64,000 bases of DNA from Cylindrotheca closterium (taxonomy: Eukaryota; Bacillariophyta; Bacillariophyceae; Bacillariales; Bacillariaceae): the NCBI GenBank assembly GCA_933822405.4, contig CAKOGP040002003.1, forward strand, positions 174,582 to 238,581, read 5' to 3'. The translations under genes and the position numbers were made by a program. Each line of letters starts with the position of its first letter. The stretch's first letter is position 1. Below are positions 9,741 to 19,889 of the stretch, in pieces. The notes beneath the pieces were generated by a model, which was not told the DNA's origin, made no database searches, and worked only from the letters and a program-made list of their open reading frames with translations.

Positions 9741-11582
9741 TTATTTTGGAGACCCGTATTTTCTCAAGTATTTCTTCCAGTGCTTTTTGAATGCCCAAAT
9801 CTCCTTTAGTGGGTGGGCATAGCACTTTCTGCTGAGACGCTCCCGATGTATCGGAAGTGGATGGGAGTTAACGTAGTTTCCAATTGTCATGTCTTCTGCT
9901 TTCGTACGAAGCATTTTCCGATCGCACTGAGCTGGATCAGTAATGAAGCGAATGAGATCAGGCGAAAGCCAATACAGAAAACCATTCATGTATGCAGCAC
10001 CAACGATCTTTTTGGTGTAGGAGTCACTATGTATACCGTCTCTCTTGATGTTGTATTCTCCTCCATATACCCTGACATTGTTTGGGAATCGTGGCCACTT
10101 GACCATCTTCTCAAGAAACGGAATCGGAAAGGCGACGGTATCAGTATCCATCTTGGCAACATAATCAAAGTAATGCGTCTGGGTCACCAGCAGCGCATAT
10201 CGAAGCCACGTTTCGGACTTGCCATCGTTCATGTTTTCCTTAATATTTAGAACAGTCACATCCGATTCGTTATGATGAATGTCATTGTTTTCCAGAATCA
10301 TGGACTTGATGTCATTGGTCTCCACCAATTCCGTCGGGCCAGTGCTACTGCCCCCAATCACAAACGTATAGGCCAGTTGGCATTCCTCTTCTGGCACCAT
10401 TCCTTTCAGTATTTCACCGAGTTCACATATCCGATATGGTGTTTTGCTGTTACGAAAGGATGTCAAGAAGGTTTCTCGAACAATTTGACGCCGTTCCCGT
10501 TCAATCTTCTTCTTGCTCGTGCTGAATATACCCACCAAGATCCTTGGTAGTCCACGAAAGGTGGTGACATTGGCGGAACTGGATCGAACAATAGCAGCCT
10601 CTTGCTCGTCGGAAAATTCAGTAAACGAATAAATATATTGATCCCAATCGTATAGCGCCACCTCGGATTCATCTGATACTGGAGCCACCCCCTTGATGTA
10701 AACCAACGAAACATAGCTTTCTCCAAGCTTGCCTTGTCGAATCTTAGACCACAGCTCCGATACCTTTATGCTTGTCGTCCCGCTGAATTCACTCAGCAAG
10801 TTGCTCGAGATGCAGATGAACCTCTTGTCTATACACTTTGGCTCGGAACACGTTTCATTGCCACTTGCCGGCAAAACTGCCACGGTGGAAGCTTGAGAAC
10901 TTGGAAACAGCGGGTTCTCATTCCAAAAGATGCCAGGCAACAAAAATACTTCAGTGTTCAACATGGCTACATAGTCTATCTTCCCAAGTGATCCATTTGA
11001 TATCAGTTCGGAAGACCACCCCATCCATCTATGCATTGCTTGTGTGGTATCGAGCTGGTTGTCTGCCTTGAGCAAAATGGAATCTGGTTCTTTAGATTTC
11101 TTGACTGTGCTTCCCAAACGAGATTCCTGATAGTTTTCAACCTTCGACTCGCTTTCGCCGTCTTGAAATACATAAGTATAGATCATCTGACAATCATCAA
11201 GGGCCTGTGCTTCCATTTTGACCGCCTCGTCCATGGAGCATATCCGATTGGTTGTGTTGAATTGTTCATGAAATTGAAGGTATGTCTGTCGAATGACACG
11301 GCGTCGCATACGTTCAGAGCGATTTCTAAAACTTGGACTGAAGATCCCAAGCAAGACTCGTGGTTTCGAAGATGCAAGTCTGATGGAAGCCGGAATATCA
11401 GCTTTCGCAAGCACATCGTCATTGGTGCCAGGAACTAGGAGCATTTTGGATAAATCCAAACTTTGGTCTGTGAACGCCAGAAAGAGAGACAATGCATTTA
11501 GGCTGAGAACTATGGTAATCGCTATAGCTCTGAGAAAGTTGAAAACTTTCATTGAACCTAGTGTCCTTGCATTATGTTTCAT
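9741..11582 (-). CDS. GT31-like glycosyltransferase, duplicated-domain (copy 2)
   Basis: A 613-residue paralogue of the gene at 1517, intronless. A signal anchor (FLRAIAITIVLSLNALSLFL) lies near residues 15-38. The N-terminal half starts at RVLLGIFSPSF and the C-terminal half at RILVGIFSTSKKKIERERR. Catalytic-type motifs are only in the C-terminal half: ENMNDGKSETWLRYA, AKMDTDTVAFP (DTD), GGEYN, FLYWLSPDLIRF and AEDMTIGNYVN. The N-terminal half has KIDYVAMLNTEVFLLP, where NTE replaces DTD. A conserved Cys pair in each half (ICSMDE...DDCQMIYTYVF and ICELGE...EECQLAYTFVI) supports a common fold. The likely reaction is hexosyl transfer in the Golgi. Donor and acceptor cannot be read from the sequence. 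Confidence 0.75.
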   Translation of the reverse strand: MKHNARTLGSMKVFNFLRAIAITIVLSLNALSLFLAFTDQSLDLSKMLLVPGTNDDVLAKADIPASIRLASSKPRVLLGIFSPSFRNRSERMRRRVIRQTYLQFHEQFNTTNRICSMDEAVKMEAQALDDCQMIYTYVFQDGESESKVENYQESRLGSTVKKSKEPDSILLKADNQLDTTQAMHRWMGWSSELISNGSLGKIDYVAMLNTEVFLLPGIFWNENPLFPSSQASTVAVLPASGNETCSEPKCIDKRFICISSNLLSEFSGTTSIKVSELWSKIRQGKLGESYVSLVYIKGVAPVSDESEVALYDWDQYIYSFTEFSDEQEAAIVRSSSANVTTFRGLPRILVGIFSTSKKKIERERRQIVRETFLTSFRNSKTPYRICELGEILKGMVPEEECQLAYTFVIGGSSTGPTELVETNDIKSMILENNDIHHNESDVTVLNIKENMNDGKSETWLRYALLVTQTHYFDYVAKMDTDTVAFPIPFLEKMVKWPRFPNNVRVYGGEYNIKRDGIHSDSYTKKIVGAAYMNGFLYWLSPDLIRFITDPAQCDRKMLRTKAEDMTIGNYVNSHPLPIHRERLSRKCYAHPLKEIWAFKKHWKKYLRKYGSPK

Positions 11583-11911
11583 ATTGTGAAAACGAGGAGT
11601 TGTTCATATCCGTTGAGGTATATTGCATGCGATGATATGCGATGCAATTTTTGAATGGCGACGATGCGGCGAGACTATATTATGTGCGATGTGACTGTGA
11701 AAATAAGGCTACCTCTGTACTTTCGTCACATTTTTTAACAAGAGATATAATGATCATGGCAAAGGTGCTGCCATTAATGCTATCATATGCTTTCAAAATT
11801 GTTGCTATACTAAAATTACAAGTATCTACATTGTGCTGTTTTGGTGGACTTTATGAGGATATCCGTCGTGCTGAGCCTGACAACGTAGCCACATGCTGGT
11901 TTCGACAAGAA

Positions 11912-13774
11912 TCAGAGCTTGTGAAACTTCTTGAACTTTCGCTGGTAGCGTCCCCACCGTCTTTTAAAATGAGAAATGTCTTTGAATGGATGGTCATAGG
12001 TCTTGGGGCTCATCTTGAATCGATGAATCGTATGTGGGAAGGTGTTGACGTAATTGCCAATCGTCATGTCTTCCGCACTAGTCCTCAAGGCTGTTCGGTT
12101 ACACCTTTCGGAATCGGTAATGAATCTAGCAATATCAGGCGACATCCAGTAGAATGGACCATTGAAGTAACTTGCTCCGACCAACAAATCTTTCCGGTTG
12201 TCTCCATCTCGTTTGACATTATACTCTCCCCCATAGATACGTCTGTTATTGGGATATTTGGGCCAATTCTCCATCTTTCCGAACAGTGGATGAGGGAACA
12301 ATACCGTATCGGTGTCCATTTTGGCCATGTAGTCAAAATACAGCTGGTGTTCTACAATCAAGGACGCATATCGAAACCAAGTGTCTGTCTTCCCATCGTT
12401 CATGTTCTCTTTAATGTTCAAATACAAGACATCTGGTTCTGGTTTCTCCATTTTGTCCCGTGGAATGGCAATCAAGTCCAAATCATCCGTATCAACTTGT
12501 TCGGTAGGAGCACTACTGTTGGCCCCGACCACAAAGGTGTAGGCAAACTGACAGTCTTCTGGTTCCACTTTTTTCTTGAGCAAGTCTTGCAAGCTACAGA
12601 TTCGATGGGGCGTTTTGCTCTTCTTGTAGGCACCCAAGTATGATTTTCGTATCGTGTCTCGTCGTTTGCGTTCAATAGGCTTGAGATTGGTGGTGAAGAT
12701 TCCCACCAGAATTCGGGCATTTCCATTGTACGTCGTGACATTGGCATGGTGGAAGTCTTCTTTGTCCACAGACGTGTCTTCGCCAGTAGTAGAGTCGGCA
12801 ATCGATGAGATGTAACTCTCCCACTTGTTAATCATTCGTTCCGGTTCACCATAGATGTTGCGCACTCCTTCTACCTCGAGCCATGAAACCTCGTTGCCAC
12901 TGGACTCTTCGTACTTTTTCACATTTTGAAGCAGGTTCGGACCCACACCGCCTCCGACAGTTCCAGGGGGTTCCGAGTATGCTAGATATGTGGCAAGGTC
13001 CTGAGAAAGGCATGTGAATCTATGATCAAAGCAGAAGGAATCTTGACAGTCTTCCCCGCTTTTCTTGTTGGGCATTCCAGCAAACACAGAAGGTTGATAG
13101 TTTTGGAAGATGGTGTTCTGACCCCAAAACTCATGGGGATAGACAATGGTGCTGATGTCGATATACGCCAGATAGTCAAATTGTCCCAGCGACGATTCGC
13201 CAATGGCACCTTGAATTGCGGTGGACCATTGAATCCATTTCATAATTCCTTCAAATTCGTCATTTGGCGATTTCAGCTTGAAGAAAACCGCATCTGATTC
13301 TTTGCTCTGTGTAGTCGTTTCCCCCGATGTATTTTTCAGAAAGTCTTTTATTGCTGAAGTTTTTGTCATTCTCTTTGAATTTGGGAAAAAGAAAGTGTAC
13401 ACCATCTGACAATCGTCAGGGTTCTGAACCGTTGACAGGAGTTCAGGAAGGGAACATATTCGATGATCTGCCGTACTGTTATGAGTTTGGTGAAATTGGA
13501 GGTAGGTCTGTCGAATGACACGCCGTCGTTTGCCTTCAATCTTTCTCTGGCCATTCTTGCTTGAAATACCGAGAAATACCCTCGGTTTCTTAGAAGCATT
13601 GGAAGACATTGCTGAATAATGCTCGTATACTGATGAATATAGCTTGTCTATGTTGACTCCTGCTACTACCTCAGTAGTCATGCCTGTCAAGGAAAAGGAG
13701 CTCAGACTGCAGACTGCAAGAATCATGGCTATCCTTCTGCATGGTCTCGTTGTTGATGAAGTCGTGTTGTCCAT
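11912..13774 (-). CDS. GT31-like glycosyltransferase, duplicated-domain (copy 3)
   Basis: A 620-residue intronless paralogue, head-to-tail with copy 2 (about 330 bp upstream of it) and copy 4. The N-terminus (RRIAMILAVCSLSSFSLTGM) is a probable signal anchor or signal peptide. Half 1 begins RVFLGISSKNGQRKIEGKRR and half 2 RILVGIFTTNLKPIERKRR; half 2 is closest to copy 1. C-half motifs: ENMNDGKTDTWFRYA, AKMDTDTVLFP, GGEYNVKRDG, FYWMSPDIARF and AEDMTIGNYVN. The N-half has FDYLAYIDISTIVYP, so DTD is reduced to DIS, keeping one Asp, the least eroded of the four. Family and role are as for copy 1. Confidence 0.75.
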   Translation of the reverse strand: MDNTTSSTTRPCRRIAMILAVCSLSSFSLTGMTTEVVAGVNIDKLYSSVYEHYSAMSSNASKKPRVFLGISSKNGQRKIEGKRRRVIRQTYLQFHQTHNSTADHRICSLPELLSTVQNPDDCQMVYTFFFPNSKRMTKTSAIKDFLKNTSGETTTQSKESDAVFFKLKSPNDEFEGIMKWIQWSTAIQGAIGESSLGQFDYLAYIDISTIVYPHEFWGQNTIFQNYQPSVFAGMPNKKSGEDCQDSFCFDHRFTCLSQDLATYLAYSEPPGTVGGGVGPNLLQNVKKYEESSGNEVSWLEVEGVRNIYGEPERMINKWESYISSIADSTTGEDTSVDKEDFHHANVTTYNGNARILVGIFTTNLKPIERKRRDTIRKSYLGAYKKSKTPHRICSLQDLLKKKVEPEDCQFAYTFVVGANSSAPTEQVDTDDLDLIAIPRDKMEKPEPDVLYLNIKENMNDGKTDTWFRYASLIVEHQLYFDYMAKMDTDTVLFPHPLFGKMENWPKYPNNRRIYGGEYNVKRDGDNRKDLLVGASYFNGPFYWMSPDIARFITDSERCNRTALRTSAEDMTIGNYVNTFPHTIHRFKMSPKTYDHPFKDISHFKRRWGRYQRKFKKFHKL

Positions 13775-14425
13775 CTTATCTGTACCTATGCTTGGTCAGT
13801 GAGAGTTGTGTTTTTGTCGGAATACTGATGCATGGAGGATGATCGATGATGCGATATATGCGATTTGATGTGCGAAAAATATTTTATGAAATGAAAAACT
13901 GGACAAATTCGAAAATGACTGATTGGTTGGTCGCAGATGGAGAGATTGAAGACTCGAAGCAATTGGAGTTTATCCAGTTAGGGTCGGCACTAGAATTTTC
14001 TTTTAAGATACATGCCAATGAGGAGACGTTTGGTAGTCCTACTATTGCTTCTTAGCAAGTAGAAAGTTTGATTCCAAAATTCAATCATCGTCTGGAGTAT
14101 ATGGTACAGGTTGAACACAGATGCCTCTCAGAATATTTTCTCGACCAACTGGTTATTCGGCCCAAAACGGTTCGTCTTCGCAATTAATTATAGGGTTGCA
14201 GCGCGTTGGGTGTGACGCGTTTCGTCATGTTAGTCGACTTAGTCTGCCAAATTGTGGTAGTTTCCTGCCTTCCTGAAAAAAAGCGACCTTATTATTGTCC
14301 ATCCAAAGCCCTTTTTCCAAGCATCTTCTAATTTAATTCATCAGTTAATTCATCAGCACAGTATAGTACTGTTGAACTTACTTTACCCAATCACCTCCAT
14401 GTTTCCTTCGCTTTCGGCGTACTTT
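13775..14425. other. intergenic region between GT copies 3 and 4
   Basis: About 650 bp, the 5' side of copy 3 and the 3' side of copy 4. It contains only short frames without gene features and a direct AATTCATCAG repeat near 14335-14353. It probably includes the copy 3 promoter. Confidence 0.35.
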
Positions 14426-16321
14426 TCAATGATGATTATACTGGATGAACCTTCGTTGGTAACGAGCAAACCGTTTTCGGAATGCTGGGATCTCCTTGAA
14501 TGGATGTGCATAGCTTCGTCTCGTCAGTTGGTATCGATTGATCGTATATGGGAACGAGTTGATGTAGTTACCAATCGTCATGTCTTCGGCACTTGTCCGC
14601 AGGGCCGTTCGGTTGCATTTTGTGGTAATGAATCGGGCGATGTCGGGTGACATCCAATACAAGGGCCCATTGAAGTAACTTGCCCCAAGCAGGAAATCAC
14701 TGCGATTCGTTCCATCTTGCTTGACATTGTACTCTCCTCCATAGATGCGCACATTCTCAGGGTGTCTGGGCCACTTTGCCATGTCGTAAACAAAAAAGTA
14801 ATGTGGAAATAGGATTGTGTCGGTATCCATCTTGGCGACGTAGTCGAAATACAGTTCATGTTCTATTATCAAGGTAGCGTACCGAAACCACGTCTCGGAC
14901 TTGCCTTCGTTCATGTTCTCCTTGATATTCAAATACAGCACATCCGGCTCTGCCCTTGGGATATTGTGGTGCGAAATGGCAATTGATTGGATATCGTCGG
15001 TATCTATCTGTTCCGTTGGTGCGCTACTATTTCCTCCAACTACAAAGGTATAGGCAAATTGACAATTTTCCGCTTCAATCGTTTTCGCCAGTAGATTCTG
15101 CAAACTGCAAATTCGGTACTTGGTGTCCGTCTCCGTGTAGGTTGTCAAGTAGGTGTGACGTAGCATTTCTCGCCGCTTCTTTTCCAGTTGATTGAGGTTG
15201 GTACAGAAAATACCTACCAGAATGCGAGGATCCCCCTTGTAACTGGTGACAATGGAATGAGGAAAATCTTCGTCCATCCAGGTGTCCGAATCACTTCCGA
15301 TTGAAGATATGTACTTGTCCCACTTAGGCATTACCTCTTCCGGTGGATTAGCATAGCTGTTCACTCCTTCTATCTCAAGCCACGAGACTTGTGTGCCACT
15401 TTCGTTCTGATACACGGCGACACGATTCCAAACATGTGGATGAAAGGAATTCATTGGTTGGGCACGGAATTTTCCAGCACCATCATGGGTAGAGAAGAAT
15501 CTGGCAAGATCTTGTGATAGGCATAGAAAATGGTAATTCAAACAGAACTTCATTTGACAGTTTCCACTAGTCCCCACATCCTTCATCCCAGCAAAGACAG
15601 ATGACTGGTACTGGTGGAAGATTTGGTTGTCGTTCCAAAAGGAGATCGGGTAGATGAGGGCTTCGGCACTTGCAAAAGCAACATAGTCGAACCGGTTCCC
15701 TAAAGAGCCATCATGTATGTCATCTTGCACTCGGTTGGCAAACTTCATCCATACCATAAAGTGCTCCATAGAATCTGTGATCCGGCTGACTTTGAAGTGC
15801 ACAACATCCCTTTCGTCGCTGTCATCAGCTGTGGACTTGTTGCCCAATAACATGCTCGTGATATCAGCAGGCTTTGTGGATTCACGTCGATTAGGAAATA
15901 TAAAGGTATAGACAATTCTGCAATCGTTTGGGTCCTTAGGCGAGGGCGACGATAGGGATGATGCAGCCAGTTCTGGGATGGAACATATTCGATTATTGTT
16001 CTGCTGAGTCCTGTTGTTTCCCTTGTTGATATTTCGGTGAAACTGTAAGTAGGATTGTCTCACCATTCGACGCCTCTTTCCCTCTGGTTTGCTATATGGG
16101 TAGATACAGTTGATTCCCAACAAGATTCGTGGCTTTCTGCTAATGGCGGTGGAAGTGACCAATGAAGAATACATCATCGAATGCCCATCCTCGAAGATTG
16201 CAGTGGTGTGGAACACATGGCCCAGCCGAAAGGTTGAAATTACAGATAAGGAGCTGATGAAAATTGCAGTGAAGAAAATCCCTAGTCTCTCGCTTTGCTC
16301 ATTCCTCTTGGAGCTTGCCAT
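14426..16321 (-). CDS. GT31-like glycosyltransferase, duplicated-domain (copy 4)
   Basis: A 631-residue intronless paralogue. A signal anchor (LGIFFTAIFISSLSVISTF) lies near residues 13-32. The N-half begins RILLGINCIYPYSKPEGKRR and the C-half RILVGIFCTNLNQLEKKRR. C-half motifs: ENMNEGKSETWFRYA, AKMDTDTILFP, GGEYNVKQDG, GPLYWMSPDIARF and AEDMTIGNYIN. The acceptor-side CNR motif has lost two residues compared with copies 1-3 (ITTKCNR versus ITDxxRCNR). The N-half has FDYVAFASAEALIYP, with SAE in place of DTD. It completes a same-strand run of three (copies 2-4); copy 1 is on the other strand beyond the LRR gene. Confidence 0.75.
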   Translation of the reverse strand: MASSKRNEQSERLGIFFTAIFISSLSVISTFRLGHVFHTTAIFEDGHSMMYSSLVTSTAISRKPRILLGINCIYPYSKPEGKRRRMVRQSYLQFHRNINKGNNRTQQNNNRICSIPELAASSLSSPSPKDPNDCRIVYTFIFPNRRESTKPADITSMLLGNKSTADDSDERDVVHFKVSRITDSMEHFMVWMKFANRVQDDIHDGSLGNRFDYVAFASAEALIYPISFWNDNQIFHQYQSSVFAGMKDVGTSGNCQMKFCLNYHFLCLSQDLARFFSTHDGAGKFRAQPMNSFHPHVWNRVAVYQNESGTQVSWLEIEGVNSYANPPEEVMPKWDKYISSIGSDSDTWMDEDFPHSIVTSYKGDPRILVGIFCTNLNQLEKKRREMLRHTYLTTYTETDTKYRICSLQNLLAKTIEAENCQFAYTFVVGGNSSAPTEQIDTDDIQSIAISHHNIPRAEPDVLYLNIKENMNEGKSETWFRYATLIIEHELYFDYVAKMDTDTILFPHYFFVYDMAKWPRHPENVRIYGGEYNVKQDGTNRSDFLLGASYFNGPLYWMSPDIARFITTKCNRTALRTSAEDMTIGNYINSFPYTINRYQLTRRSYAHPFKEIPAFRKRFARYQRRFIQYNHH

Positions 16322-16574
16322 ATTATGCCATTGTTGCAGTCATTATTGATCATATGTATGTCGTCATATAGTCACGATAGTATTATTTTTATATGTATGT
16401 ACATCGCGGGGAAAATAAAGAGGGAATCCAAGTTGATTCACTTCCCCCAGAAAAATGAAATGTAGAACCACTGTAGATCATTTCTCTGCAGTAGTGGTTC
16501 TTCAATTCAATAGTTACAGTCTCATCTATTATGCATCTATCTATTGGTCGTAAACTAGTTGTAAGAGCCCTGTG

Positions 16575-17868
16575 TTAGCATTGCATCATCCGAGAGGCGG
16601 GAATGAACGACCCCCAAGACCCTCGAGTTGCGAAACGCTTTCGTCGTCCGGCCTTAACACGCTCTTGATGTTCCCGTTGTTGCTCCTCGATGGGGACAAT
16701 GTGCTCTGCGAAACTACTCTTAAACGAAATAACTAGCTCATTGGCATTACGGCATGTCATCGATTGTTTTTGATCTCTTTCCTCCTCTTCCTGTCGCCTT
16801 CTCCGCCGACCTCGGAAAATGGAGAACCAGGAACCTTTCTTTCGAGTCGCCGGGCTTCCAGATGCCTTGAAATCTTCCGGCTTGAACTCTTCTGATGGTT
16901 CTCTCATCTCCTCATGTTCTCTTGTTGGTTTCGGCATACTGTCTGCATTTGCTTTAACGATCTTGCTGGCATTTGTAATGCGATTGCGTAGCTCACGGCG
17001 TTGGGCCAATCGCTCCCGCAGGCTATCAAGTTTTTGCTTCAGTTCTTCTTCGCTCTTGCGAGTATCTTCGAGCTCGCTGGAGATCCTTTCGACATTCGCC
17101 ATGACAGTTTGCTTGAAATTTTGTTTCTCTTCGTGCTCCGCGTTGGTCTGGCACGCAGAAATTTGGAAGGCACTGTGAGTTCCAGGACAAATCATTAATT
17201 ATGTGCTCTCCATATGGACAACTTACCAGCTCTTCTTGCAAGCCATCCAAATTCATATCCGCTGATCCCATTGTGGAACAAGTCCGCAAAGAAATTGGTG
17301 GTGGGAGAACGTCGCCATCAGAGGAAATGGTATCACGGCTAGAATTTCGCTTCATCAACCGTCGGCGAAGGTTCGAGGAAGAGGATGTCTCGTTCAAGAT
17401 TTCTCCCATTACCCCTTCGATTTGAATGAGTGATTTTGAAACCATCTCTTGCAAACTATGACGTGAATCGTCGTCTTCTGATTTCACAGAAGTTTCAATT
17501 CCAGCCATCATCTCATAGCAACTCATACTACCATCGTCACTGCTCCAGTCATCGATGAAGTCCTGTACCATAGTGGGAGATTCTATGCTCTCTTGCAAGT
17601 CTGTCTTGATCATTCGGTCGCTGGGAGGAGGAGATTCCATCCTGGATTCTATGGTTTCTTGGTCATCCAGCACTAGGATTGAGGAATTTATACTGCATTC
17701 CTTAGTATCGACTGAGGATGACATTGCTAAATCGGTTGAATGGGATGGTTTTTCTTGCTCTTGTGGTCTTTGTGTGTGCTGCTCTTTTGTTTTGGGGCAT
17801 TGTATTTTTGACAATTGGGAACTAAAGTGCTTTGGACCTTGCATGTTTGAATCGTTGTATGACTGCAT
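16575..17868 (-). CDS. coiled-coil protein of unknown function (two exons)
   Basis: Exon 1 is 17868-17227 (214 codons). The donor GTAAGT begins at 17226. The best acceptor ends at 17148, giving a 79-nt intron and exon 2 at 17147-16575 (190 codons plus stop), 404 residues in all. Exon 1 is Ser/Asp/Glu-rich and disordered, with SRMESPPPSDR and DDWSSDDGS. Exon 2 opens with a coiled coil (SELEDTRKSEEELKQKLDSL), then a highly basic patch (FRGRRRRRQEEEERDQ), and ends in an Arg/Lys-rich tail. A nearer AG (ending at 17173, 54-nt intron) would keep the frame of exon 1 but lead to a stop after 48 codons and lose the coiled coil. The function is unknown. No membrane helix or catalytic motif was seen. 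Confidence 0.65.
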
Positions 17869-18304
17869 GGCGATGTTTTTGTGGTCTCGGGAAATCTAAA
17901 CTTTCTGCGGGTCACATTGTAATCACTCGTGGATCATCGCGAAAAATATCGCACATTTCGATTTGTTGTGCAGCTCTATGTGATTGAACCGACAGGTATT
18001 TTGCATATATTAATAAAAACTCTATTATTATAAATATATAAAATTCGACGCTGTTAGCTTCCGTGTCAAAATAAAAGTGTTTGGGAGGACACAGCAACAA
18101 CATTTGTATGGGCAAGTCTCTCCACATCACAGGGGCACAATACTGCGACCGAAATAACTGTGGTGTAAAGCAATGTCATGACCAAAATGAGAAATCTATA
18201 GAGTTTTGCAGATGTGTAAAAATCTCGTAGGCTACGACAAATCATTCCATGTTCCAATTGCAAATGTAGTTGATGGCAGGTCGTCATCTCCAACGAATCG
18301 CCAA
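17869..18304. other. intergenic region
   Basis: The 436 bp between two minus-strand genes. It has an AT-rich stretch at 18000-18050 (TATTAATAAAAAC, TATAAATATATAAAA) that could supply a polyadenylation signal for the methyltransferase gene or a TATA element for the coiled-coil gene. No gene was seen. Confidence 0.35.
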
Positions 18305-19450
18305 TTACTGAGCTGGAGTCTTAGCTTGTGCATTAGCATCGACTGGACGGCAAAACAAGCCGCCCCACAAGAATTCTGAACCTGGAAGCCGCTCGGCAAA
18401 CAAGAATTCGTTTTGGTAGCCTCCTTTGCTCTGAACCTCGACATGCTTTTGAATCTTTCGTGCATCACCACCATCGATTCCCAAATACAGATTCTCTGCC
18501 CACCGCTCAAAGTACGATTTGAGCTGAGTGCGAGGTGGGCCCCTCCAGACATTCTTCTTCCACCTACCAGCCATACAAACAAGTTTGGCGTCAAAACAGT
18601 GTGTGGGCCCTAATTTGAATATCTCGTCGCGCTTGGCGTGAACCATTCCAGGCAAACAACAAGGTTTCAAAACAAAAAATCTTACCGACGGGTTATTGTT
18701 GAATAGTTCCACGGCCTTGATGCTTAGAATTCCACAGAGATGCACCGCCACCAGAATAATAGGACCATCCTGGAAGTACACTTGTTCCATTTTCCGGAGT
18801 CCGCTAGCCGACTTCAAATCTTGTTTGGATGTATTGAGAGGGATCGGCCATGTCTCGTAATAATTTGGAATTGTTTGATCTTCGCACTTTTTGAAGCTGC
18901 CATAAATGTGGGTCCAGGAAATATGAGAAGGCTTGGGCTCATTTCCGTGCATGGGCCATTGTTTGTCAACAAGGACAAACTTCTTGACCTTTTCAGGAGG
19001 GAGCATTTCGGATAGAATCATCGACAGGTACCCTCTCCCGCATGCCAAATCAATGATGGTGTACTTCTGGTTACCCTCCAAATCACTGTTCTCTACCAAC
19101 TTTTGGACCGCCTCAATGATAGGAGCTGCTTCAATGAACTCTTTCAATACTCTGTCCTTCTGAAAGATTCGTTTCCAAATAGAGGGATTTCCACGATACC
19201 TTTGTCGCCATTTGGATATACATTTTGGTGCTAAATCGAATACAGCTTTATATTCGTTGTATATGGGATCTTTCTTCAGTTCTCCGTGAAGATGTTGTTC
19301 AAATTCCTCGTCAGTCCAGCCATATTGTGTCGATGATTGCCCATGATCTCGCTTTACATCACTAGAGTTTCTGGAGTCTTCTTTTTGAAGTGGTTGTTCT
19401 TGGGTTCCAGGTTCTTGAAGAACTTCACCTGGGATCTCATTGTCTCCCAT
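18305..19450 (-). CDS. SAM-dependent methyltransferase (Methyltransf_32-like)
   Basis: A 381-residue single-exon protein. Residues ~131-143 (TIIDLACGRGYLS) are the Rossmann motif I that binds S-adenosylmethionine. D162 in VLVDKQW is at the position of the acidic ribose-binding residue. IILVAVHLCGILSIKAVELF (231-250) and FVLKPCCLPG (259-268) match the HLCG and PCC segments found in the Methyltransf_32 group, which includes METTL25/GSTCD-like and TRM13-type tRNA-modifying enzymes. The N-terminal ~60 residues are acidic and disordered; residues 60-125 are probably helical. No signal peptide was seen, so it is probably cytosolic or nuclear. The substrate is not identifiable; RNA or protein are both possible. 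The only intracellular-type enzyme among its immediate neighbours. Confidence 0.75.
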   Translation of the reverse strand: MGDNEIPGEVLQEPGTQEQPLQKEDSRNSSDVKRDHGQSSTQYGWTDEEFEQHLHGELKKDPIYNEYKAVFDLAPKCISKWRQRYRGNPSIWKRIFQKDRVLKEFIEAAPIIEAVQKLVENSDLEGNQKYTIIDLACGRGYLSMILSEMLPPEKVKKFVLVDKQWPMHGNEPKPSHISWTHIYGSFKKCEDQTIPNYYETWPIPLNTSKQDLKSASGLRKMEQVYFQDGPIILVAVHLCGILSIKAVELFNNNPSVRFFVLKPCCLPGMVHAKRDEIFKLGPTHCFDAKLVCMAGRWKKNVWRGPPRTQLKSYFERWAENLYLGIDGGDARKIQKHVEVQSKGGYQNEFLFAERLPGSEFLWGGLFCRPVDANAQAKTPAQ

Positions 19451-19889
19451 GAATAATGTTTCTTTGATCCTTGCTATGATGAGAGAAATGGATGTTTGGT
19501 TTTATGCGGTGACATAGGTTCTTGAATTGAGTGGTTGTACGTACCATTAGTACTGATATAGGCTTCTGCAACAGATGATGACGTCACTTGCAGAGGAAAG
19601 AGAAAATAACAGTGGAACAGAATGAGATAATCCGCTTTTTAGGATACAAATTAAGGCATGCGACATGCAATATAGTTTCTTTCACTGAATAAAACACACT
19701 AGGCGGGAAAACGTTTTGAGAAATAATGTTTCTATGTATTAGTAGTAATATGCAGTATTGTATAGTGTGCTATTGGCTGGCTGGATCCATCACGAGAACT
19801 CCTTGAAACTGGGAATATCATTCAATCCAAGCCTTGTGCCGCCATGATCATGTCCGAGTCGTGAGCGGCCACATGTAGGAGACATAGTC
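19451..19889. other. intergenic region
   Basis: About 440 bp with no gene-like frame. It holds the putative 5' flank of the methyltransferase gene and the 3' flank of the small secreted peptide gene. Confidence 0.35.

Noticed and set aside
16819..17178. Plus-strand Leu/Ser-rich frame (119 codons)
   Set aside because: Antisense of the coiled-coil exon; composition mirrors Glu/Lys codons.
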